Source: Ruegeria arenilitoris (GTDB taxonomy: Bacteria; Pseudomonadota; Alphaproteobacteria; Rhodobacterales; Rhodobacteraceae). Taken from it: a stretch of DNA of 64,000 nucleotides. How positions within the stretch are numbered: position 1 is the stretch's first letter; every line of letters starts with the position of its first letter. The stretch covers positions 310,001 to 374,000 of the forward strand of contig NZ_WPZQ01000004.1 of NCBI RefSeq assembly GCF_013030265.1, in the 5' to 3' direction. The notes beneath the pieces are model-generated. The model was not told the origin of the DNA, did no database searches, and saw only the letters and a program-made list of their open reading frames with translations. Position numbers and translations under genes: made by a program. Of this stretch, positions 43,501-51,749 are shown one piece after another.

Positions 43501-44158
43501 GGGCGAGATCTTCATCGATATGCACAAGGAAGGTGCTGGCTTTCGTGCGATGATGAACAACTTTGCCATCGCTGTATCGGTCGGTCTGCAATACGGCGTG
43601 CCGCTGGAAGAGTTCGTCGACGCGTTCACCTTCACCAAGTTCGAACCGGCCGGGATGGTGCAGGGCAACGACTCGATCAAGAATGCGACGTCGATCCTGG
43701 ACTACATCTTCCGTGAACTCGCCGTGTCTTATCTGGACCGCACCGATCTGGCCCATGTGAAACCCGAAGGCGCAACCTTCGATGATCTGGGCCGAGGCGA
43801 GGAAGAGGGCGTTTCGAACGTCTCGGAGATCAGCGATAGTGCTGCGACCAAGTCTTTGGAAGTTCTGAAACAAATCAGCTCAACTGGGTATCTGCGCAAG
43901 CGCTTGCCTCAGGATTTGGTGGTCTTCAACGGCGGTCAGGCCGAAGTGAATGGCATGGCTGAAACTGCAGCGCAGTTTGAAGTTCAAAGCGAAACTGCCG
44001 TCGTATCCGAGGTGGCAACCGGAATGGATGCCCGCACCAAAGCCAAGATGCAGGGTTACGAGGGCGATCCATGTGGTGAATGCGGAAACTACACATTGGT
44101 GCGCAACGGTACCTGCATGAAATGCAACACCTGCGGCGCAACAAGCGGGTGTAGCTGA
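40529..44158 (+). CDS. nrdJ: Adenosylcobalamin-dependent (class II) ribonucleotide reductase
   Basis: This 1209-residue enzyme makes deoxyribonucleotides using a B12-derived radical, with or without oxygen. The barrel active-site regions are visible: [66 protein letters not shown] and [23 protein letters not shown]. The C-terminal end has the cysteine cluster [25 protein letters not shown], a zinc-binding redox tail. The ATG at 40529 ([11 protein letters not shown]) follows AGGGCGG; the open frame 16 codons upstream lacks a ribosome site. Two NrdR-like boxes lie upstream. The gene is about 60-65 percent GC, unlike the gene after it. Confidence 0.96.
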   Translation: MKIERKFTKPGRDAYAELDFVSATSEIRNPDGTIVFRLDNIEVPSSWSQVASDVIAQKYFRKAGVPSKLKKVKEKDVPEFLWRSVPADGADFDGETSSKQVFDRLAGAWAYWGWKGGYFSTEEDARAYFDEMRYMLATQRAAPNSPQWFNTGLHWAYGIDGPAQGHHYVDYKTGKLTKSKSAYEHPQPHACFIQSVDDDLVNEGGIMDLWVREARLFKYGSGTGTNFSHLRAEGEALSGGGKSSGLMGFLKIGDRAAGAIKSGGTTRRAAKMVIVDADHPDIEQFIEWKVIEEQKVASIVAGSKMHEKMLNGIFEAIRSWDGAQDDAYEPNKNDSLKKAVREAKKVAIPETYIKRVLDYARQGHDSIEFPTYDTDWDSEAYSSVSGQNSNNSIRVTNAFLTAVEKDADWELINRTDGKVARTVKARDLWEKVGHAAWACADPGIQFHDTVNEWHTCPADGEIRGSNPCSEYMFLDDTACNLASMNLLTFLKDGEFQAADYMHASRLWTLTLEISVTMAQFPSKEIAQLSYDFRTLGLGYANIGGLLMNMGYSYDSDEGRSICGALTAIMTGVAYATSAEIAGELGPFKGYERNADHMLRVIRNHRRASQGVTEGYEKLAVKPVPLDHGNCPDKRLIDLAMSAWDEALSLGEKNGYRNAQATVIAPTGTIGLVMDCDTTGIEPDFALVKFKKLAGGGYFKIINRSVPSALEKLGYSSSQIEEIVGYAVGHGTIGNAPGINHTSLTGHGFGPNELAKVDAALESAFDIRFVFNQWTLGEDFCTGVLGIPATKLNDPTFDLLRHLGFTKADIDAANDHVCGTMTLEGAPHLKEEHYSIFDCANPCGKKGKRFLGVDSHITMMAAAQSFISGAISKTINMPNDATIEDCQKAYELSWSLGVKANALYRDGSKLSQPLAAALVEDDDEAAEVLESGSTQEKAVVLAEKVIEKVVVKEMIRSHREKLPHRRKGYTQKAIVGGHKVYLRTGEFEDGKLGEIFIDMHKEGAGFRAMMNNFAIAVSVGLQYGVPLEEFVDAFTFTKFEPAGMVQGNDSIKNATSILDYIFRELAVSYLDRTDLAHVKPEGATFDDLGRGEEEGVSNVSEISDSAATKSLEVLKQISSTGYLRKRLPQDLVVFNGGQAEVNGMAETAAQFEVQSETAVVSEVATGMDARTKAKMQGYEGDPCGECGNYTLVRNGTCMKCNTCGATSGCS

Positions 44159-44178
44159 GGTGTGGATGTGAGGGTTTC

Positions 44179-45108
44179 ATGATGAGCAAATCAGTTGCAC
44201 GAATGCCCAAAAGGGCACAGGTATCGAACCCAGATCAGGGTGTCTTAGACCTCGCCGTTGAGTGCCAAATCGAAAGTGATGGAGTAGGAATGGGGGTCCT
44301 CAAGGACGGCACCCCTTTCTTAAATCAGCGTGGGCTTGCAAGACTGTGCGGGGTTCAAAACAAGTATATTGGCCTTATATCCTCGGGATGGGATAGCTCC
44401 GAACCCAGCGCTGCGGTTAAGCGAATTAAGGAAATCCTGTTTGAACAGGGTGTCGATTTCAGCACCGCAGCTCACGAGACTTTCTTCGGAAATGTTCGAG
44501 TTCTGGCATACCCAGATGAAATCTGCATGGCGACCTTGGAGTACTACGCCTTTGAGGCGAACTTACAGGGACAATCCATAGCTCTCGACAGCTATCGTCG
44601 CCTAAGCCGCTTTGGCCTAAAGCAGTACATCTACACCCGGACTGGGTATTCCAATCGTCAAGAAGAAGACATGTGGCGTATCTTCAAAGATCGCGTCAGT
44701 CTTACTTACGACGCTGTCCCTGAGGGTTTCTTTGGTGTGTTTAAAGAACTAGCAGACCTTATCGTCACATTGGGAATGAAAGGACTGCACATCGACGAGA
44801 AGTTTGTGCCGGACATTAGCGTTGGGCAAGCATGGTCGAAACACTGGAAAGAACGTGGTTTGGAAATGCGTTTCGGTGCACGTCGGAAATATGCCCATAA
44901 CTACCCCGATTACTTTCCACAGGCAGTTTCTAATCCGCAACTTGCGTCTTGCTACCCAGAAGATGCGCTCGGTGAATTCCGCCGTTGGTTCAGGCATGAC
45001 TACATCGGTGATGGGCGCTTCAAAAGATACCTTAGCAAAAAGGTTAAAGAGCGTGGCCTTCCAGAAGGCTACATCGAACGTGCGATGGTTGCGCTGAACA
45101 AGGAGTAG
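44179..45108 (+). CDS. Phage P63C/BstA-like protein (putative KilA-N-type N-terminus), unusual origin
   Basis: This 309-residue protein was not firmly identified. Its first half (VLKDGTPFLNQRGLARLCGVQNKYIG, then LAYPDEICMATLEYYAFEANLQG) has the layout of the phage-associated KilA-N/P63C group: a self-repressor-like LNQRGLARLCGV helix-turn-helix, a DEIC.A..EYYA helix and then TGYSNRQEEDMW. The second half (about 160-309) has FGVFKELADLIVTLGMKG and a tryptophan- and arginine-rich FRRWFRHDYIGDGRFKRYLSKK. BstA, a prophage abortive-infection protein, is one relative of this general shape. Counted lines of the gene are about 45-50 percent GC against about 65 percent in nrdJ, which suggests transfer. 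It starts 20 bases after nrdJ (GAGGG site) and is followed by a structured RNA candidate. Confidence 0.45.
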   Translation: MMSKSVARMPKRAQVSNPDQGVLDLAVECQIESDGVGMGVLKDGTPFLNQRGLARLCGVQNKYIGLISSGWDSSEPSAAVKRIKEILFEQGVDFSTAAHETFFGNVRVLAYPDEICMATLEYYAFEANLQGQSIALDSYRRLSRFGLKQYIYTRTGYSNRQEEDMWRIFKDRVSLTYDAVPEGFFGVFKELADLIVTLGMKGLHIDEKFVPDISVGQAWSKHWKERGLEMRFGARRKYAHNYPDYFPQAVSNPQLASCYPEDALGEFRRWFRHDYIGDGRFKRYLSKKVKERGLPEGYIERAMVALNKE

Positions 45109-45117
45109 CTGAGTTTA

Positions 45118-45412
45118 GCGCCCCGGCAACCCGGGGTGCAGGGGTCGGATAGCTGCCACAGGTACCGACCCCGACGAATACGGAGCAAGGCAAAGCCTGA
45201 GACTTACCAAAGGCGCCTTGTTCCACTCGGCCGACATGCCCGTGTTGGCCGGGAACAGGGTGGGGCGGAATATCAGTCCTTCCCACTCTCTCACGGGACG
45301 GGTGCGCTCGTCCCAGGCGACGTCCAGGCCGCAGGCAAAAAAACACCGGGCGGTCAACGAAATGAGCCTGGATGGCGAAACTGACAGGGGGCTTCGGCCC
45401 CCTTTCTTTTTG
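45118..45412 (+). ncRNA. Candidate structured RNA with terminator, unidentified
   Basis: This 295-base stretch, starting ten bases after the previous gene, is packed with hairpins. There is a nine-pair stem at 45118-45139 (CCCCGG/CCGGGG core), an eight-pair stem at 45141-45172 (GGGGTCGG/CCGACCCC), and a long helix at 45220-45256 (GTTCC, a three-base bulge, then 11 pairs CGGCCGACATG with CGTGTTGGCCG, closing with GGAAC). Another lies at 45295-45314 (GGGACG/CGTCCC). It ends with a perfect TTCG-loop terminator and U-tract. No plus-strand reading frame there is convincing. It resembles none of tmRNA, RNase P, SRP or 6S RNA by motif. It may be an independent RNA or a long 3' region of the phage-like gene. 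Confidence 0.5.
45386..45412 (+). terminator. Terminator of the structured RNA
   Basis: AGGGGGC and GCCCCCT pair around a TTCG loop, followed by TTCTTTTTG. Clearly oriented to the right. Confidence 0.92.
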
Positions 45413-45660
45413 CCAAGGTGAGTCGCCTGATTGAGCGGTGGCCCGCCAGATCGCGCTTTGGTCGTAGGGGGAGATTTGCCGAATCGTGATTCTGCGATTT
45501 GGGCCAGCAAGAGGCCGCACTGCAGTCAGCAGTAAACGGGCGGGCTTTGGCGCGAATCACAGGATATACTCACCTAGCGATGACAGCGGTCTCTTAAAGG
45601 GTGTTTCTGGTGCCTGTCCGGATGGACTACCACTCAAAACCCCTACGAGGAGATATCACG

Positions 45661-45906
45661 ATGAAACCGCAGAAAATGGCCGTACTCGCCGCAGTTGCAG
45701 TTGGATTTCCGGCCCTTGCCCTGGCACAGTCGAGTGCAGACGCCAACGGAGACGGCGTTCTGACCATCGAAGAAGTGCAAGCTGTTCTGCCAGATATGGA
45801 TGCTGATGGCTTCTCGACATTGGATACCAATGGCGACGGTGCGCTTGATCAGGCTGAGATAGCGGCCGCTCAGGAGGCAGGCCTGCTGCCAGCAACAAAC
45901 GGCTAA
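45661..45906 (+). CDS. Small secreted EF-hand calcium-binding protein
   Basis: This 81-residue protein has a signal peptide (MKPQKMAVLAAVAVGFPALALA) and two EF-hand calcium loops, DANGDGVLTIEE at about 28-39 and DTNGDGALDQAE at about 56-67. The ATG at 45661 follows GAGGAG. It is likely periplasmic or secreted, perhaps as a calcium sensor or buffer; no partner is obvious. A terminator follows. Between the structured RNA and this gene (45413-45660) I see nothing else. Confidence 0.8.
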   Translation: MKPQKMAVLAAVAVGFPALALAQSSADANGDGVLTIEEVQAVLPDMDADGFSTLDTNGDGALDQAEIAAAQEAGLLPATNG

Positions 45907-45921
45907 ATACAGGCTTAGGCA

Positions 45922-45953
45922 AGGCGGCCCGATTCTTTCGGGCCGCCTGTTTT
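45922..45953 (+). terminator. Terminator after the EF-hand gene
   Basis: AGGCGGCCCGA and TCGGGCCGCCT form an 11-pair stem with a five-base loop and a GTTTT tail. It separates the convergent mttB-like gene. Confidence 0.88.
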
Positions 45954-45960
45954 CAATGGG

Positions 45961-47505
45961 TTATTGCGGCAAGTGAATGTTGAACTTGCTCCGAAGCTCT
46001 GCATCCAGCAGCGGGTCAAATCGCGCCTGCGACGGCGTCGCAAGGATCTCTTCCTTGCGAGCAATTGCTTTTTCAATAAGATCCGGCTTGCCCAGTTCAG
46101 ACCACTCTTTCGGCGATGTCCGGTCGCCGAGTGTCGGATACACATAATCCACCTGCATACGGCCAAGAGTGGCATCAGTGCCCAGATAATGACCGGGTCC
46201 GCCAAGGCACACTTCGGCGATTTGATCCAGCGCCAGAGTGTCGTCGTTTACTTCGATTCCCCGAACACAACGAAGTGCCTGACCAATCAGATCGTCGCTG
46301 AGAATGAGGCTTTCGAAACAGAATCCCAGCAGGGATGAATGCATACCGGCCGCTTCATAGACCATGTTCAGACCTGACAGACCGGCCATGACGTTCGAAC
46401 ACATCTGTTCCCAGCCAGCCTGCATATCGGGGAGTTTTGCATCGGATGCGCCTGCAGCTGCACCGCCTGGCAGTCCGTAGAACTTATGCATCTGAGCGCA
46501 CCCTGCACTCAAAAGCGCTTGTTCACCGGAACCTACCGACATCGCTCCGGTACGCAAATCCAGACCAAAGGGCCAAGTGCCAAAAATCGCGGGGGCACCG
46601 GGTTTTACGGCATTTACATAAACCAAACCAGCCAGGCATTCCGCGGTTGCCTGAGTGATTGCTCCGGCGATTGTAGACGGCGCGGTTGCACCCGCCATAC
46701 CTGCGGAAAGCAGCAGAACAGGCATACCGGCCTTGATGCATTCCTCCATAACTTCGCAGCTTTCAGTTGCGAATTTCATTGGTGGAACGACAAAGCAGTT
46801 GGAGTTCGACACAAATGGACGTTCGCGCCACTTGTCTTCACCGCCAGCGATCATGTGCAGCATTTCCACCGCCGGAGCGACATAGCTGGGATCGGTGAAC
46901 GATGTACCAATATGTTTGAATGTACCCGAACAGCAAGCATAGATGGTGTTCAGATCCATCTCGCGGTTGTCCAGAATGTCACGGCAAACCATCGGACGCT
47001 GAACGAAATGGATATTGTCCAGACTATCGCAGATACGGGATGCGTCATGCAGGTCCTGAACCGTTGAATCACGGTACTCGCGACCATGCACATCGACCAT
47101 GTGTACTGCAGCGCCGGCGGTTCCATAGTGGACGCGGTTGCCCGAAAGCTCGAGGTCAGTTTTGCCATCACGGCTATAAAGCGTGACCGAACGGTTTGCT
47201 TTGGCCAGCATGTCCTCGACCAATGCGCGCGGGAAGCGGATACGTCCGTCATCCCCGAGAATACAGCCTGCGCCGACCAGATAGTCGATGCCGCTTTGCG
47301 GTGCATCGGCAAGGCCGATCGTCTCAAGTGCTGTCAGGGCGGCGTTGTGTATACGCTCCATATCCTGCTGGCTGAGAGGTTTGTATGTGCCACCTTCCAT
47401 GCCTGGGCGTACAGGGCGCAGGTGGTCGGGCAGGGCGGCGGCACGCGCTGCACGACGGGCAGAGCGTCCGCCGCTACGAGAAGAGCTACGGGATTGATCG
47501 TTCAT
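45961..47505 (-). CDS. MttB family corrinoid methyltransferase, non-pyrrolysine type
   Basis: This 514-residue TIM-barrel protein belongs to the trimethylamine methyltransferase (MttB/COG5598) family. Recognisable segments are GGTYKPLSQQDMERIHNAAL, YGTAGAAVHMVD, MPVLLLSAGMAGATAPSTIAGAITQATAECLAGLVYVN and LGGPGHYLGTDATLGRMQVDYVYP. The frame has no in-frame stop codon, so it uses no pyrrolysine. Such homologues demethylate glycine betaine, proline betaine, carnitine or similar quaternary amines onto a corrinoid protein. No corrinoid protein or tetrahydrofolate methyltransferase gene is adjacent. The N-terminus (RSSSRSGGRSARRAARAA) is arginine- and serine-rich, unusual but often seen in Rhodobacteraceae members. 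Confidence 0.88.
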   Translation of the reverse strand: MNDQSRSSSRSGGRSARRAARAAALPDHLRPVRPGMEGGTYKPLSQQDMERIHNAALTALETIGLADAPQSGIDYLVGAGCILGDDGRIRFPRALVEDMLAKANRSVTLYSRDGKTDLELSGNRVHYGTAGAAVHMVDVHGREYRDSTVQDLHDASRICDSLDNIHFVQRPMVCRDILDNREMDLNTIYACCSGTFKHIGTSFTDPSYVAPAVEMLHMIAGGEDKWRERPFVSNSNCFVVPPMKFATESCEVMEECIKAGMPVLLLSAGMAGATAPSTIAGAITQATAECLAGLVYVNAVKPGAPAIFGTWPFGLDLRTGAMSVGSGEQALLSAGCAQMHKFYGLPGGAAAGASDAKLPDMQAGWEQMCSNVMAGLSGLNMVYEAAGMHSSLLGFCFESLILSDDLIGQALRCVRGIEVNDDTLALDQIAEVCLGGPGHYLGTDATLGRMQVDYVYPTLGDRTSPKEWSELGKPDLIEKAIARKEEILATPSQARFDPLLDAELRSKFNIHLPQ

Positions 47506-47824
47506 GTGAGTGTTCCGAATGTTATTGAGCTAGTTTGGGATTGGCTATCTCAATAGGATTACGGCCGACCACGTGCCGCACGCCCGCGATCTGCGCCGAT
47601 TGTACGGCTTACCAGACGGATTTTCCAATATTCGCCGCGCATTCCGGCCCTCGGTTATTCACAGGTTGTGTATGGCACCGCATACCGACGCGATCTATCC
47701 TGTTTACGACCTGTTTTTGAGAAACCTGATTTAAGATCGGATCAGCGAAAGCGACCAAGCTAGCGTAACTAAAATGAATACCTGAAGTTTTTTTCCCGTT
47801 TTGAGAGAAATCTGTTAAACTATC

Positions 47825-47837
47825 TTCACTTAGTGAA
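47825..47837. promoter_or_regulatory. Palindrome TTCAC-N3-GTGAA before the porin-like gene
   Basis: A short dyad in the 439-base gap between the mttB-like gene and the beta-barrel gene, about 110 bases upstream of the latter. It could be an operator. The rest of 47506-47944 is AT-rich promoter DNA without other structure that I could recognise. Confidence 0.3.
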
Positions 47838-47944
47838 AGTGAATTGTGAATTGAATTGAGGGTTTAAGCCCCCATATCCGTGCCAAAGCGGTAGTCGCAC
47901 TTAGGGCCTCAGACGGTTCTGATGCGAAGTACTTGGAGAGGCGT

Positions 47945-48460
47945 ATGAAACGATTGACGGCCATGATTGCTGCGTTGCTGCTTGTCGGCACCGCACCCGC
48001 TTTTGCCGAAGATTGGACGGGCGCCTATGCGGGATTCAGCTTTGGCTACACAGATGCCGATGGCCCGAACGGATCCAGCGGAAACGACACCACCTTTGGC
48101 CCTCACATCGGGTACGATTACGATTTTGGTGATTTCGTTCTGGGTGGCGAACTTGAATATGATCCATTGAACCTGAGCTTGGGTTCTGAGGGCAGCTTGG
48201 ACGGCGTCACGCGCCTGAAGCTGCGTGGCGGGTATGATTTCGGTCCTGCGCTTGGTTATGTCGTGGTTGGTGCCGCTCGTGCGGATACATCGAATGACAG
48301 TGATACCGCAGCAGTCTATGGTATCGGCGTCGCATATCCCATTGGCGAGAACTTTGTGATCAGCGGTGAAGCTCTGAGACAGAACTTCAGCGATGTGACC
48401 CGCTCAAATGGTGATCTCGACGCAAACACCTTTAACTTGCGCACGACATTCCGGTTCTGA
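47945..48460 (+). CDS. Outer-membrane beta-barrel protein (Omp25/opacity-like)
   Basis: This 171-residue protein has a signal peptide (MKRLTAMIAALLLVGTAPAFA) and a small eight-strand barrel pattern with alternating hydrophobic residues: DWTGAYAGFSFGY, FGPHIGYDYDFGDFVLGGELEYD, VTRLKLRGGYDFG and a C-terminal NLRTTFRF ending in phenylalanine, the outer membrane signature. The ATG at 47945 follows GGAGAGG. Such proteins resemble OmpA-like or Omp25 family members of alphaproteobacteria. Function beyond the surface position is not known. Confidence 0.82.
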   Translation: MKRLTAMIAALLLVGTAPAFAEDWTGAYAGFSFGYTDADGPNGSSGNDTTFGPHIGYDYDFGDFVLGGELEYDPLNLSLGSEGSLDGVTRLKLRGGYDFGPALGYVVVGAARADTSNDSDTAAVYGIGVAYPIGENFVISGEALRQNFSDVTRSNGDLDANTFNLRTTFRF

Positions 48461-48466
48461 CCACGT

Positions 48467-49654
48467 CTATTCGGCGGCGTGCTGACCTGCGAGCTCGGAT
48501 GCAAAATCACACACAGTCTGTAGCGCAGCAGCAAACCTGTCATCGTCAATTGTCATCGCAACGCGAATATGTCCCGCTGCGGCGGTGCCAAAGCTCTCGC
48601 CTGGCATGACCGCGATGGCGTGGGTATCGAGCAGAGCATTTGCGAACGCCTCGCCGCTCATTCCGGTCGCTCTTATATCCAGCATCAGGTACATCGCACC
48701 CTGCGCAGGAACGAGGCCTACTGTGTTTTGTCCACCCAGAACCTGCATGGCCAAAGAGCGTCTGCGGCGGAACGGCGCTGCGACCTCTTCCTCCAGACCG
48801 TCACCCGTTGTCAAAGCATAGCTCGCGGCATCCTGGATAAAGCCCGGAACCCCATAAGTGGTGTGTGTGGCCAAGTTGATCAGATGCTGAACAACTTCTT
48901 CCGGACCCACAATCCAGCCGCAACGAGAGCCGGTCATCGCATGAGATTTGGACATGGATCCGACAACCAGCGTACGCTCGGCCATGCCGGGCAGGGCGCG
49001 TGGTGACAGGTGCTCACCTTCCCAGACCTGCGTATCGTAGACCTCGTCCGAGATCAGCCAGAGATCGCGTCGCTGGCAGAGATCAGCAATTTCGTTCAGC
49101 GTTTCGCGGGAATACACAACACCTGTTGGGTTGTTCGGTGTGTTGATCAGAAGCGAAACAGCGCCCTCAACGTGTGGCTCAATCAAATCGGCACGTGGCT
49201 GAAATGCATCTTCAGCGCGGGTTTGCACCGCTTTTGCAATCGCGCCCGCTCCACGAATGGTGCCGGGGTAGGTCGCATAATAGGGGTCAAGATAAAGGCC
49301 CACATCACCCGGATCACAAACTGCTGTATGAGCCGCGAACAGTGCAGACTGGCCACCCGGCGTGATCAGCACGTTGTGTCGCGTCGTGGGTACCCCGGTA
49401 CGGTTTTGTATCCGAGCGGCGACTGTGTCGCGCAGCAGATCTGTGCCGGGAACCATGGCATATCCAGTATGCCCGTCGCGGGCAGAGCGATCCATTTCAG
49501 CCAGAATCGTCGCATCGGTGCGAATGTCATGTTCACCAATCGTCAGCTCAGTCACGGCATGACCTTCTGCGATCATCCGGCGCGCACGATAAAACACATC
49601 CCAGCCGTCAGATCCGCCGCCGGTCAAATGCGTGATACGATGCGACAGTTTCAT
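48467..49654 (-). CDS. Class I/II pyridoxal-phosphate aminotransferase
   Basis: This 395-residue enzyme is of fold type I. The motif NNPTGVVYSRETLNEIADLC, the cofactor aspartate in DLWLISDEVYD, the Schiff-base lysine in VGSMSKSHAMTGSRCGWIVG, and the C-terminal arginine in GHIRVAMTI are present. Related enzymes transaminate aromatic or branched amino acids or arginine with pyruvate. The ATG at 49654 follows AAGGGAGG. It converges on the barrel gene and lies 59 bases downstream of the YjbR-like gene on the same strand. Confidence 0.88.
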   Translation of the reverse strand: MKLSHRITHLTGGGSDGWDVFYRARRMIAEGHAVTELTIGEHDIRTDATILAEMDRSARDGHTGYAMVPGTDLLRDTVAARIQNRTGVPTTRHNVLITPGGQSALFAAHTAVCDPGDVGLYLDPYYATYPGTIRGAGAIAKAVQTRAEDAFQPRADLIEPHVEGAVSLLINTPNNPTGVVYSRETLNEIADLCQRRDLWLISDEVYDTQVWEGEHLSPRALPGMAERTLVVGSMSKSHAMTGSRCGWIVGPEEVVQHLINLATHTTYGVPGFIQDAASYALTTGDGLEEEVAAPFRRRRSLAMQVLGGQNTVGLVPAQGAMYLMLDIRATGMSGEAFANALLDTHAIAVMPGESFGTAAAGHIRVAMTIDDDRFAAALQTVCDFASELAGQHAAE

Positions 49655-49713
49655 TGCGCGCCTCCCTTGCAGCAATTCAGGCCGAATGGGACAGAGCGCC
49701 GGTGATTTGTCAA

Positions 49714-50058
49714 TCAACTTCGCGCCGGTAGTGTCGCCTGCAATTTTTTCGTGAGCGAGGCGCGTACGATATCATAAGACGCGGTCAGCCGGTGGCGCAT
49801 CTCCTCGGCTTCGGTATCCCATGGCAGCCGAATCCAGCTGCGATGAAAATAGGGGGCTTTGGTGCCGACGCCCGCGTCGATCAGCATTTGAGCCGTTTCG
49901 ATATCCGGCGTCTTTACAGAAACCCCATCCCCCACTGATCCGACGCAGGCAAACATCTTGCCGCCCACTTTCCACGCATCATGCCCGCCACCCCAGGGGT
50001 CGGACAGTTCGGCCCCAGGCAGGTCTTCGCAAATGGAATTCACGTACTCTCGGCTCAT
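49714..50058 (-). CDS. MmcQ/YjbR family protein
   Basis: This 114-residue protein fits the YjbR/CyaY-like double-wing family: MSREYVNSICEDLPGAELSDPWGGGHDAWKVGGKMFACVG, VSVKTPD, and APYFHRSWIRLPW. Some members bind DNA, but function is unknown. It is upstream of the aminotransferase on the same strand. Confidence 0.85.
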   Translation of the reverse strand: MSREYVNSICEDLPGAELSDPWGGGHDAWKVGGKMFACVGSVGDGVSVKTPDIETAQMLIDAGVGTKAPYFHRSWIRLPWDTEAEEMRHRLTASYDIVRASLTKKLQATLPARS

Positions 50059-50274
50059 GAAAGACAGGTTGCCGGTGCAATCAACGAAACTCAAGGCTTG
50101 GCTCAGGCAAAATCACGTGATATCCGCACACCATGAACCCGATGACCTGCATCATTATCTGCTGCATTACCTGCTGATTAATCAAGCGGGCCGGTTTCTT
50201 TCGTTTTCATCCCTGAGACAAGTTGCTAAGCCCGCGCCAACGCGAGAAGCTATGCTGTTCTTAGGAGCCGACCG

Positions 50275-51678
50275 ATGACGACGATCAAACTGCACAACAC
50301 ACGGACGCGGACGAAAGAGGATTTCGTGCCGGTCGATCCAGCAAATGTGCGGATGTATGTCTGTGGGCCTACCGTCTATGACCGGGCACATCTGGGAAAC
50401 GCCCGACCAGTCGTTGTATTCGACGTGCTCTATCGGTTGCTGCGTCACGTATATGGCACAGATCACGTGACCTATGTGCGCAATTTCACGGACGTGGACG
50501 ACAAGATCAACGCCACGGCGCTGTCGCGTAAACAGGCCGGTGCGGAAGGGTCGCTGGAGCAGCTGGTGCAGGAGCGTTCAGACGAAACCATCGGCTGGTA
50601 TCTGCATGATATGGGTGCATTGGGCGCGATGGAGCCCAATGAGATGCCACGCGCGACCGAATACATCGCGCAGATGATTGCAATGATCGAAGATCTGATC
50701 GCGAAAGGTCATGCTTACGCTGCGGATGGCCATGTCCTGTTTGCCGTAGACACATGGAAAAAAGACTATGGCAAGCTGTCAGGCCGTTCTGTTGATGACA
50801 TGATCGCAGGCGCTCGGGTCGAGGTAGCGCCTTACAAGAAGAATCCGATGGACTTCGTACTGTGGAAGCCCTCGACTGACGATCTGCCGGGTTGGGACAG
50901 CCCGTGGGGTCGTGGACGTCCGGGTTGGCATATCGAATGCTCGGCCATGAGTTATGAGCTGCTGGGAGCGAGCTTTGACATCCATGGCGGTGGCAACGAC
51001 CTGATGTTCCCACATCATGAGAACGAGATCGCCCAGAGCTGCTGCGCACACCCCGAGGGGGAGTTCGCTCGGTACTGGCTACACAACGAGATGCTGCAGG
51101 TAGAAGGCAAGAAGATGTCCAAATCACTGGGCAACTTCTTCACCGTGCATGATTTGCTGGAACAAGGTGTGTCCGGCGAAGTTATCCGGTTTGTGTTCCT
51201 TCAAACTCATTATCGCAAGCCAATGGATTGGACAGAGAAGAAACGAAACGATGCCCAAAAGGAGCTTGGGAAATGGCATCGCATGAAGGGAGACAACGAG
51301 CCCGGAGAAGTGCCACCTCAGATATTGGAGGCCCTCGGTGACGATCTAAATACGCCTAAAGCAATATCTGAACTTCGGAAACTGGCCGACAATGGTGATA
51401 TTCCGGGTTTGCTCGCGGGGATGGAAATCATGGGGCTGAAAACCGTCAGCAGCGAAATGCTTGACCTCATCCGGGATAGCGAGCGTGAGCTACTTGATGA
51501 ATTGCGCCTGAACTTTGCCAATGCACGGGAAGTTGCAAAGCAGACTAAGGACTTCTCAGAAGTAGACAGGCTCAAAAATGCGCTCATCGCGGCTGGTGTG
51601 GAAGTGCGGATGAGCAAAGAGGGCGTCGAGTTGGTGCCCGGATCGGGCTTTGATGCGGCAAAGTTGGAGAATGTCTGA
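50275..51678 (+). CDS. cysS: Cysteinyl-tRNA synthetase
   Basis: This 467-residue class I synthetase charges tRNA-Cys. The signature HLGNA (HIGH-like) is at about residue 40, the zinc-binding cysteines are in [10 protein letters not shown] and HIECSAM, and KMSKS is at about residue 280. The C-terminal anticodon-binding half (from about 51240) is slightly lower in GC (50-53 percent in counted lines) than the catalytic half (up to 65 percent) but is in frame and normal in length. The start follows a GGAG-containing TTAGGAGCCG stretch. It precedes cimA by 71 bases. Confidence 0.95.
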   Translation: MTTIKLHNTRTRTKEDFVPVDPANVRMYVCGPTVYDRAHLGNARPVVVFDVLYRLLRHVYGTDHVTYVRNFTDVDDKINATALSRKQAGAEGSLEQLVQERSDETIGWYLHDMGALGAMEPNEMPRATEYIAQMIAMIEDLIAKGHAYAADGHVLFAVDTWKKDYGKLSGRSVDDMIAGARVEVAPYKKNPMDFVLWKPSTDDLPGWDSPWGRGRPGWHIECSAMSYELLGASFDIHGGGNDLMFPHHENEIAQSCCAHPEGEFARYWLHNEMLQVEGKKMSKSLGNFFTVHDLLEQGVSGEVIRFVFLQTHYRKPMDWTEKKRNDAQKELGKWHRMKGDNEPGEVPPQILEALGDDLNTPKAISELRKLADNGDIPGLLAGMEIMGLKTVSSEMLDLIRDSERELLDELRLNFANAREVAKQTKDFSEVDRLKNALIAAGVEVRMSKEGVELVPGSGFDAAKLENV

Positions 51679-51749
51679 TGGCTGATCCAAATCATTCCTG
51701 TTGCGACAAGCAGGCGTAATTGATGACTGAGGGCCAGCGGGAGCAAGCA

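Noticed and set aside
42350-43873. Minus-strand open frame of 507 codons inside nrdJ
   Set aside because: Antisense to conserved ribonucleotide reductase sequence, with no recognisable family.
45118-45412. tmRNA or RNase P RNA as identity of the structured region
   Set aside because: No tRNA-like T arm or tag-peptide codons, and no GAAAGTCCGGGC or other universal RNase P segments; the CGGAGCAAGG resemblance is too short.
45044-45520. Two minus-strand open frames of 131 and 158 codons across the structured region
   Set aside because: They read through the hairpins and the terminator of the plus strand, have no ribosome site, and show no domain.
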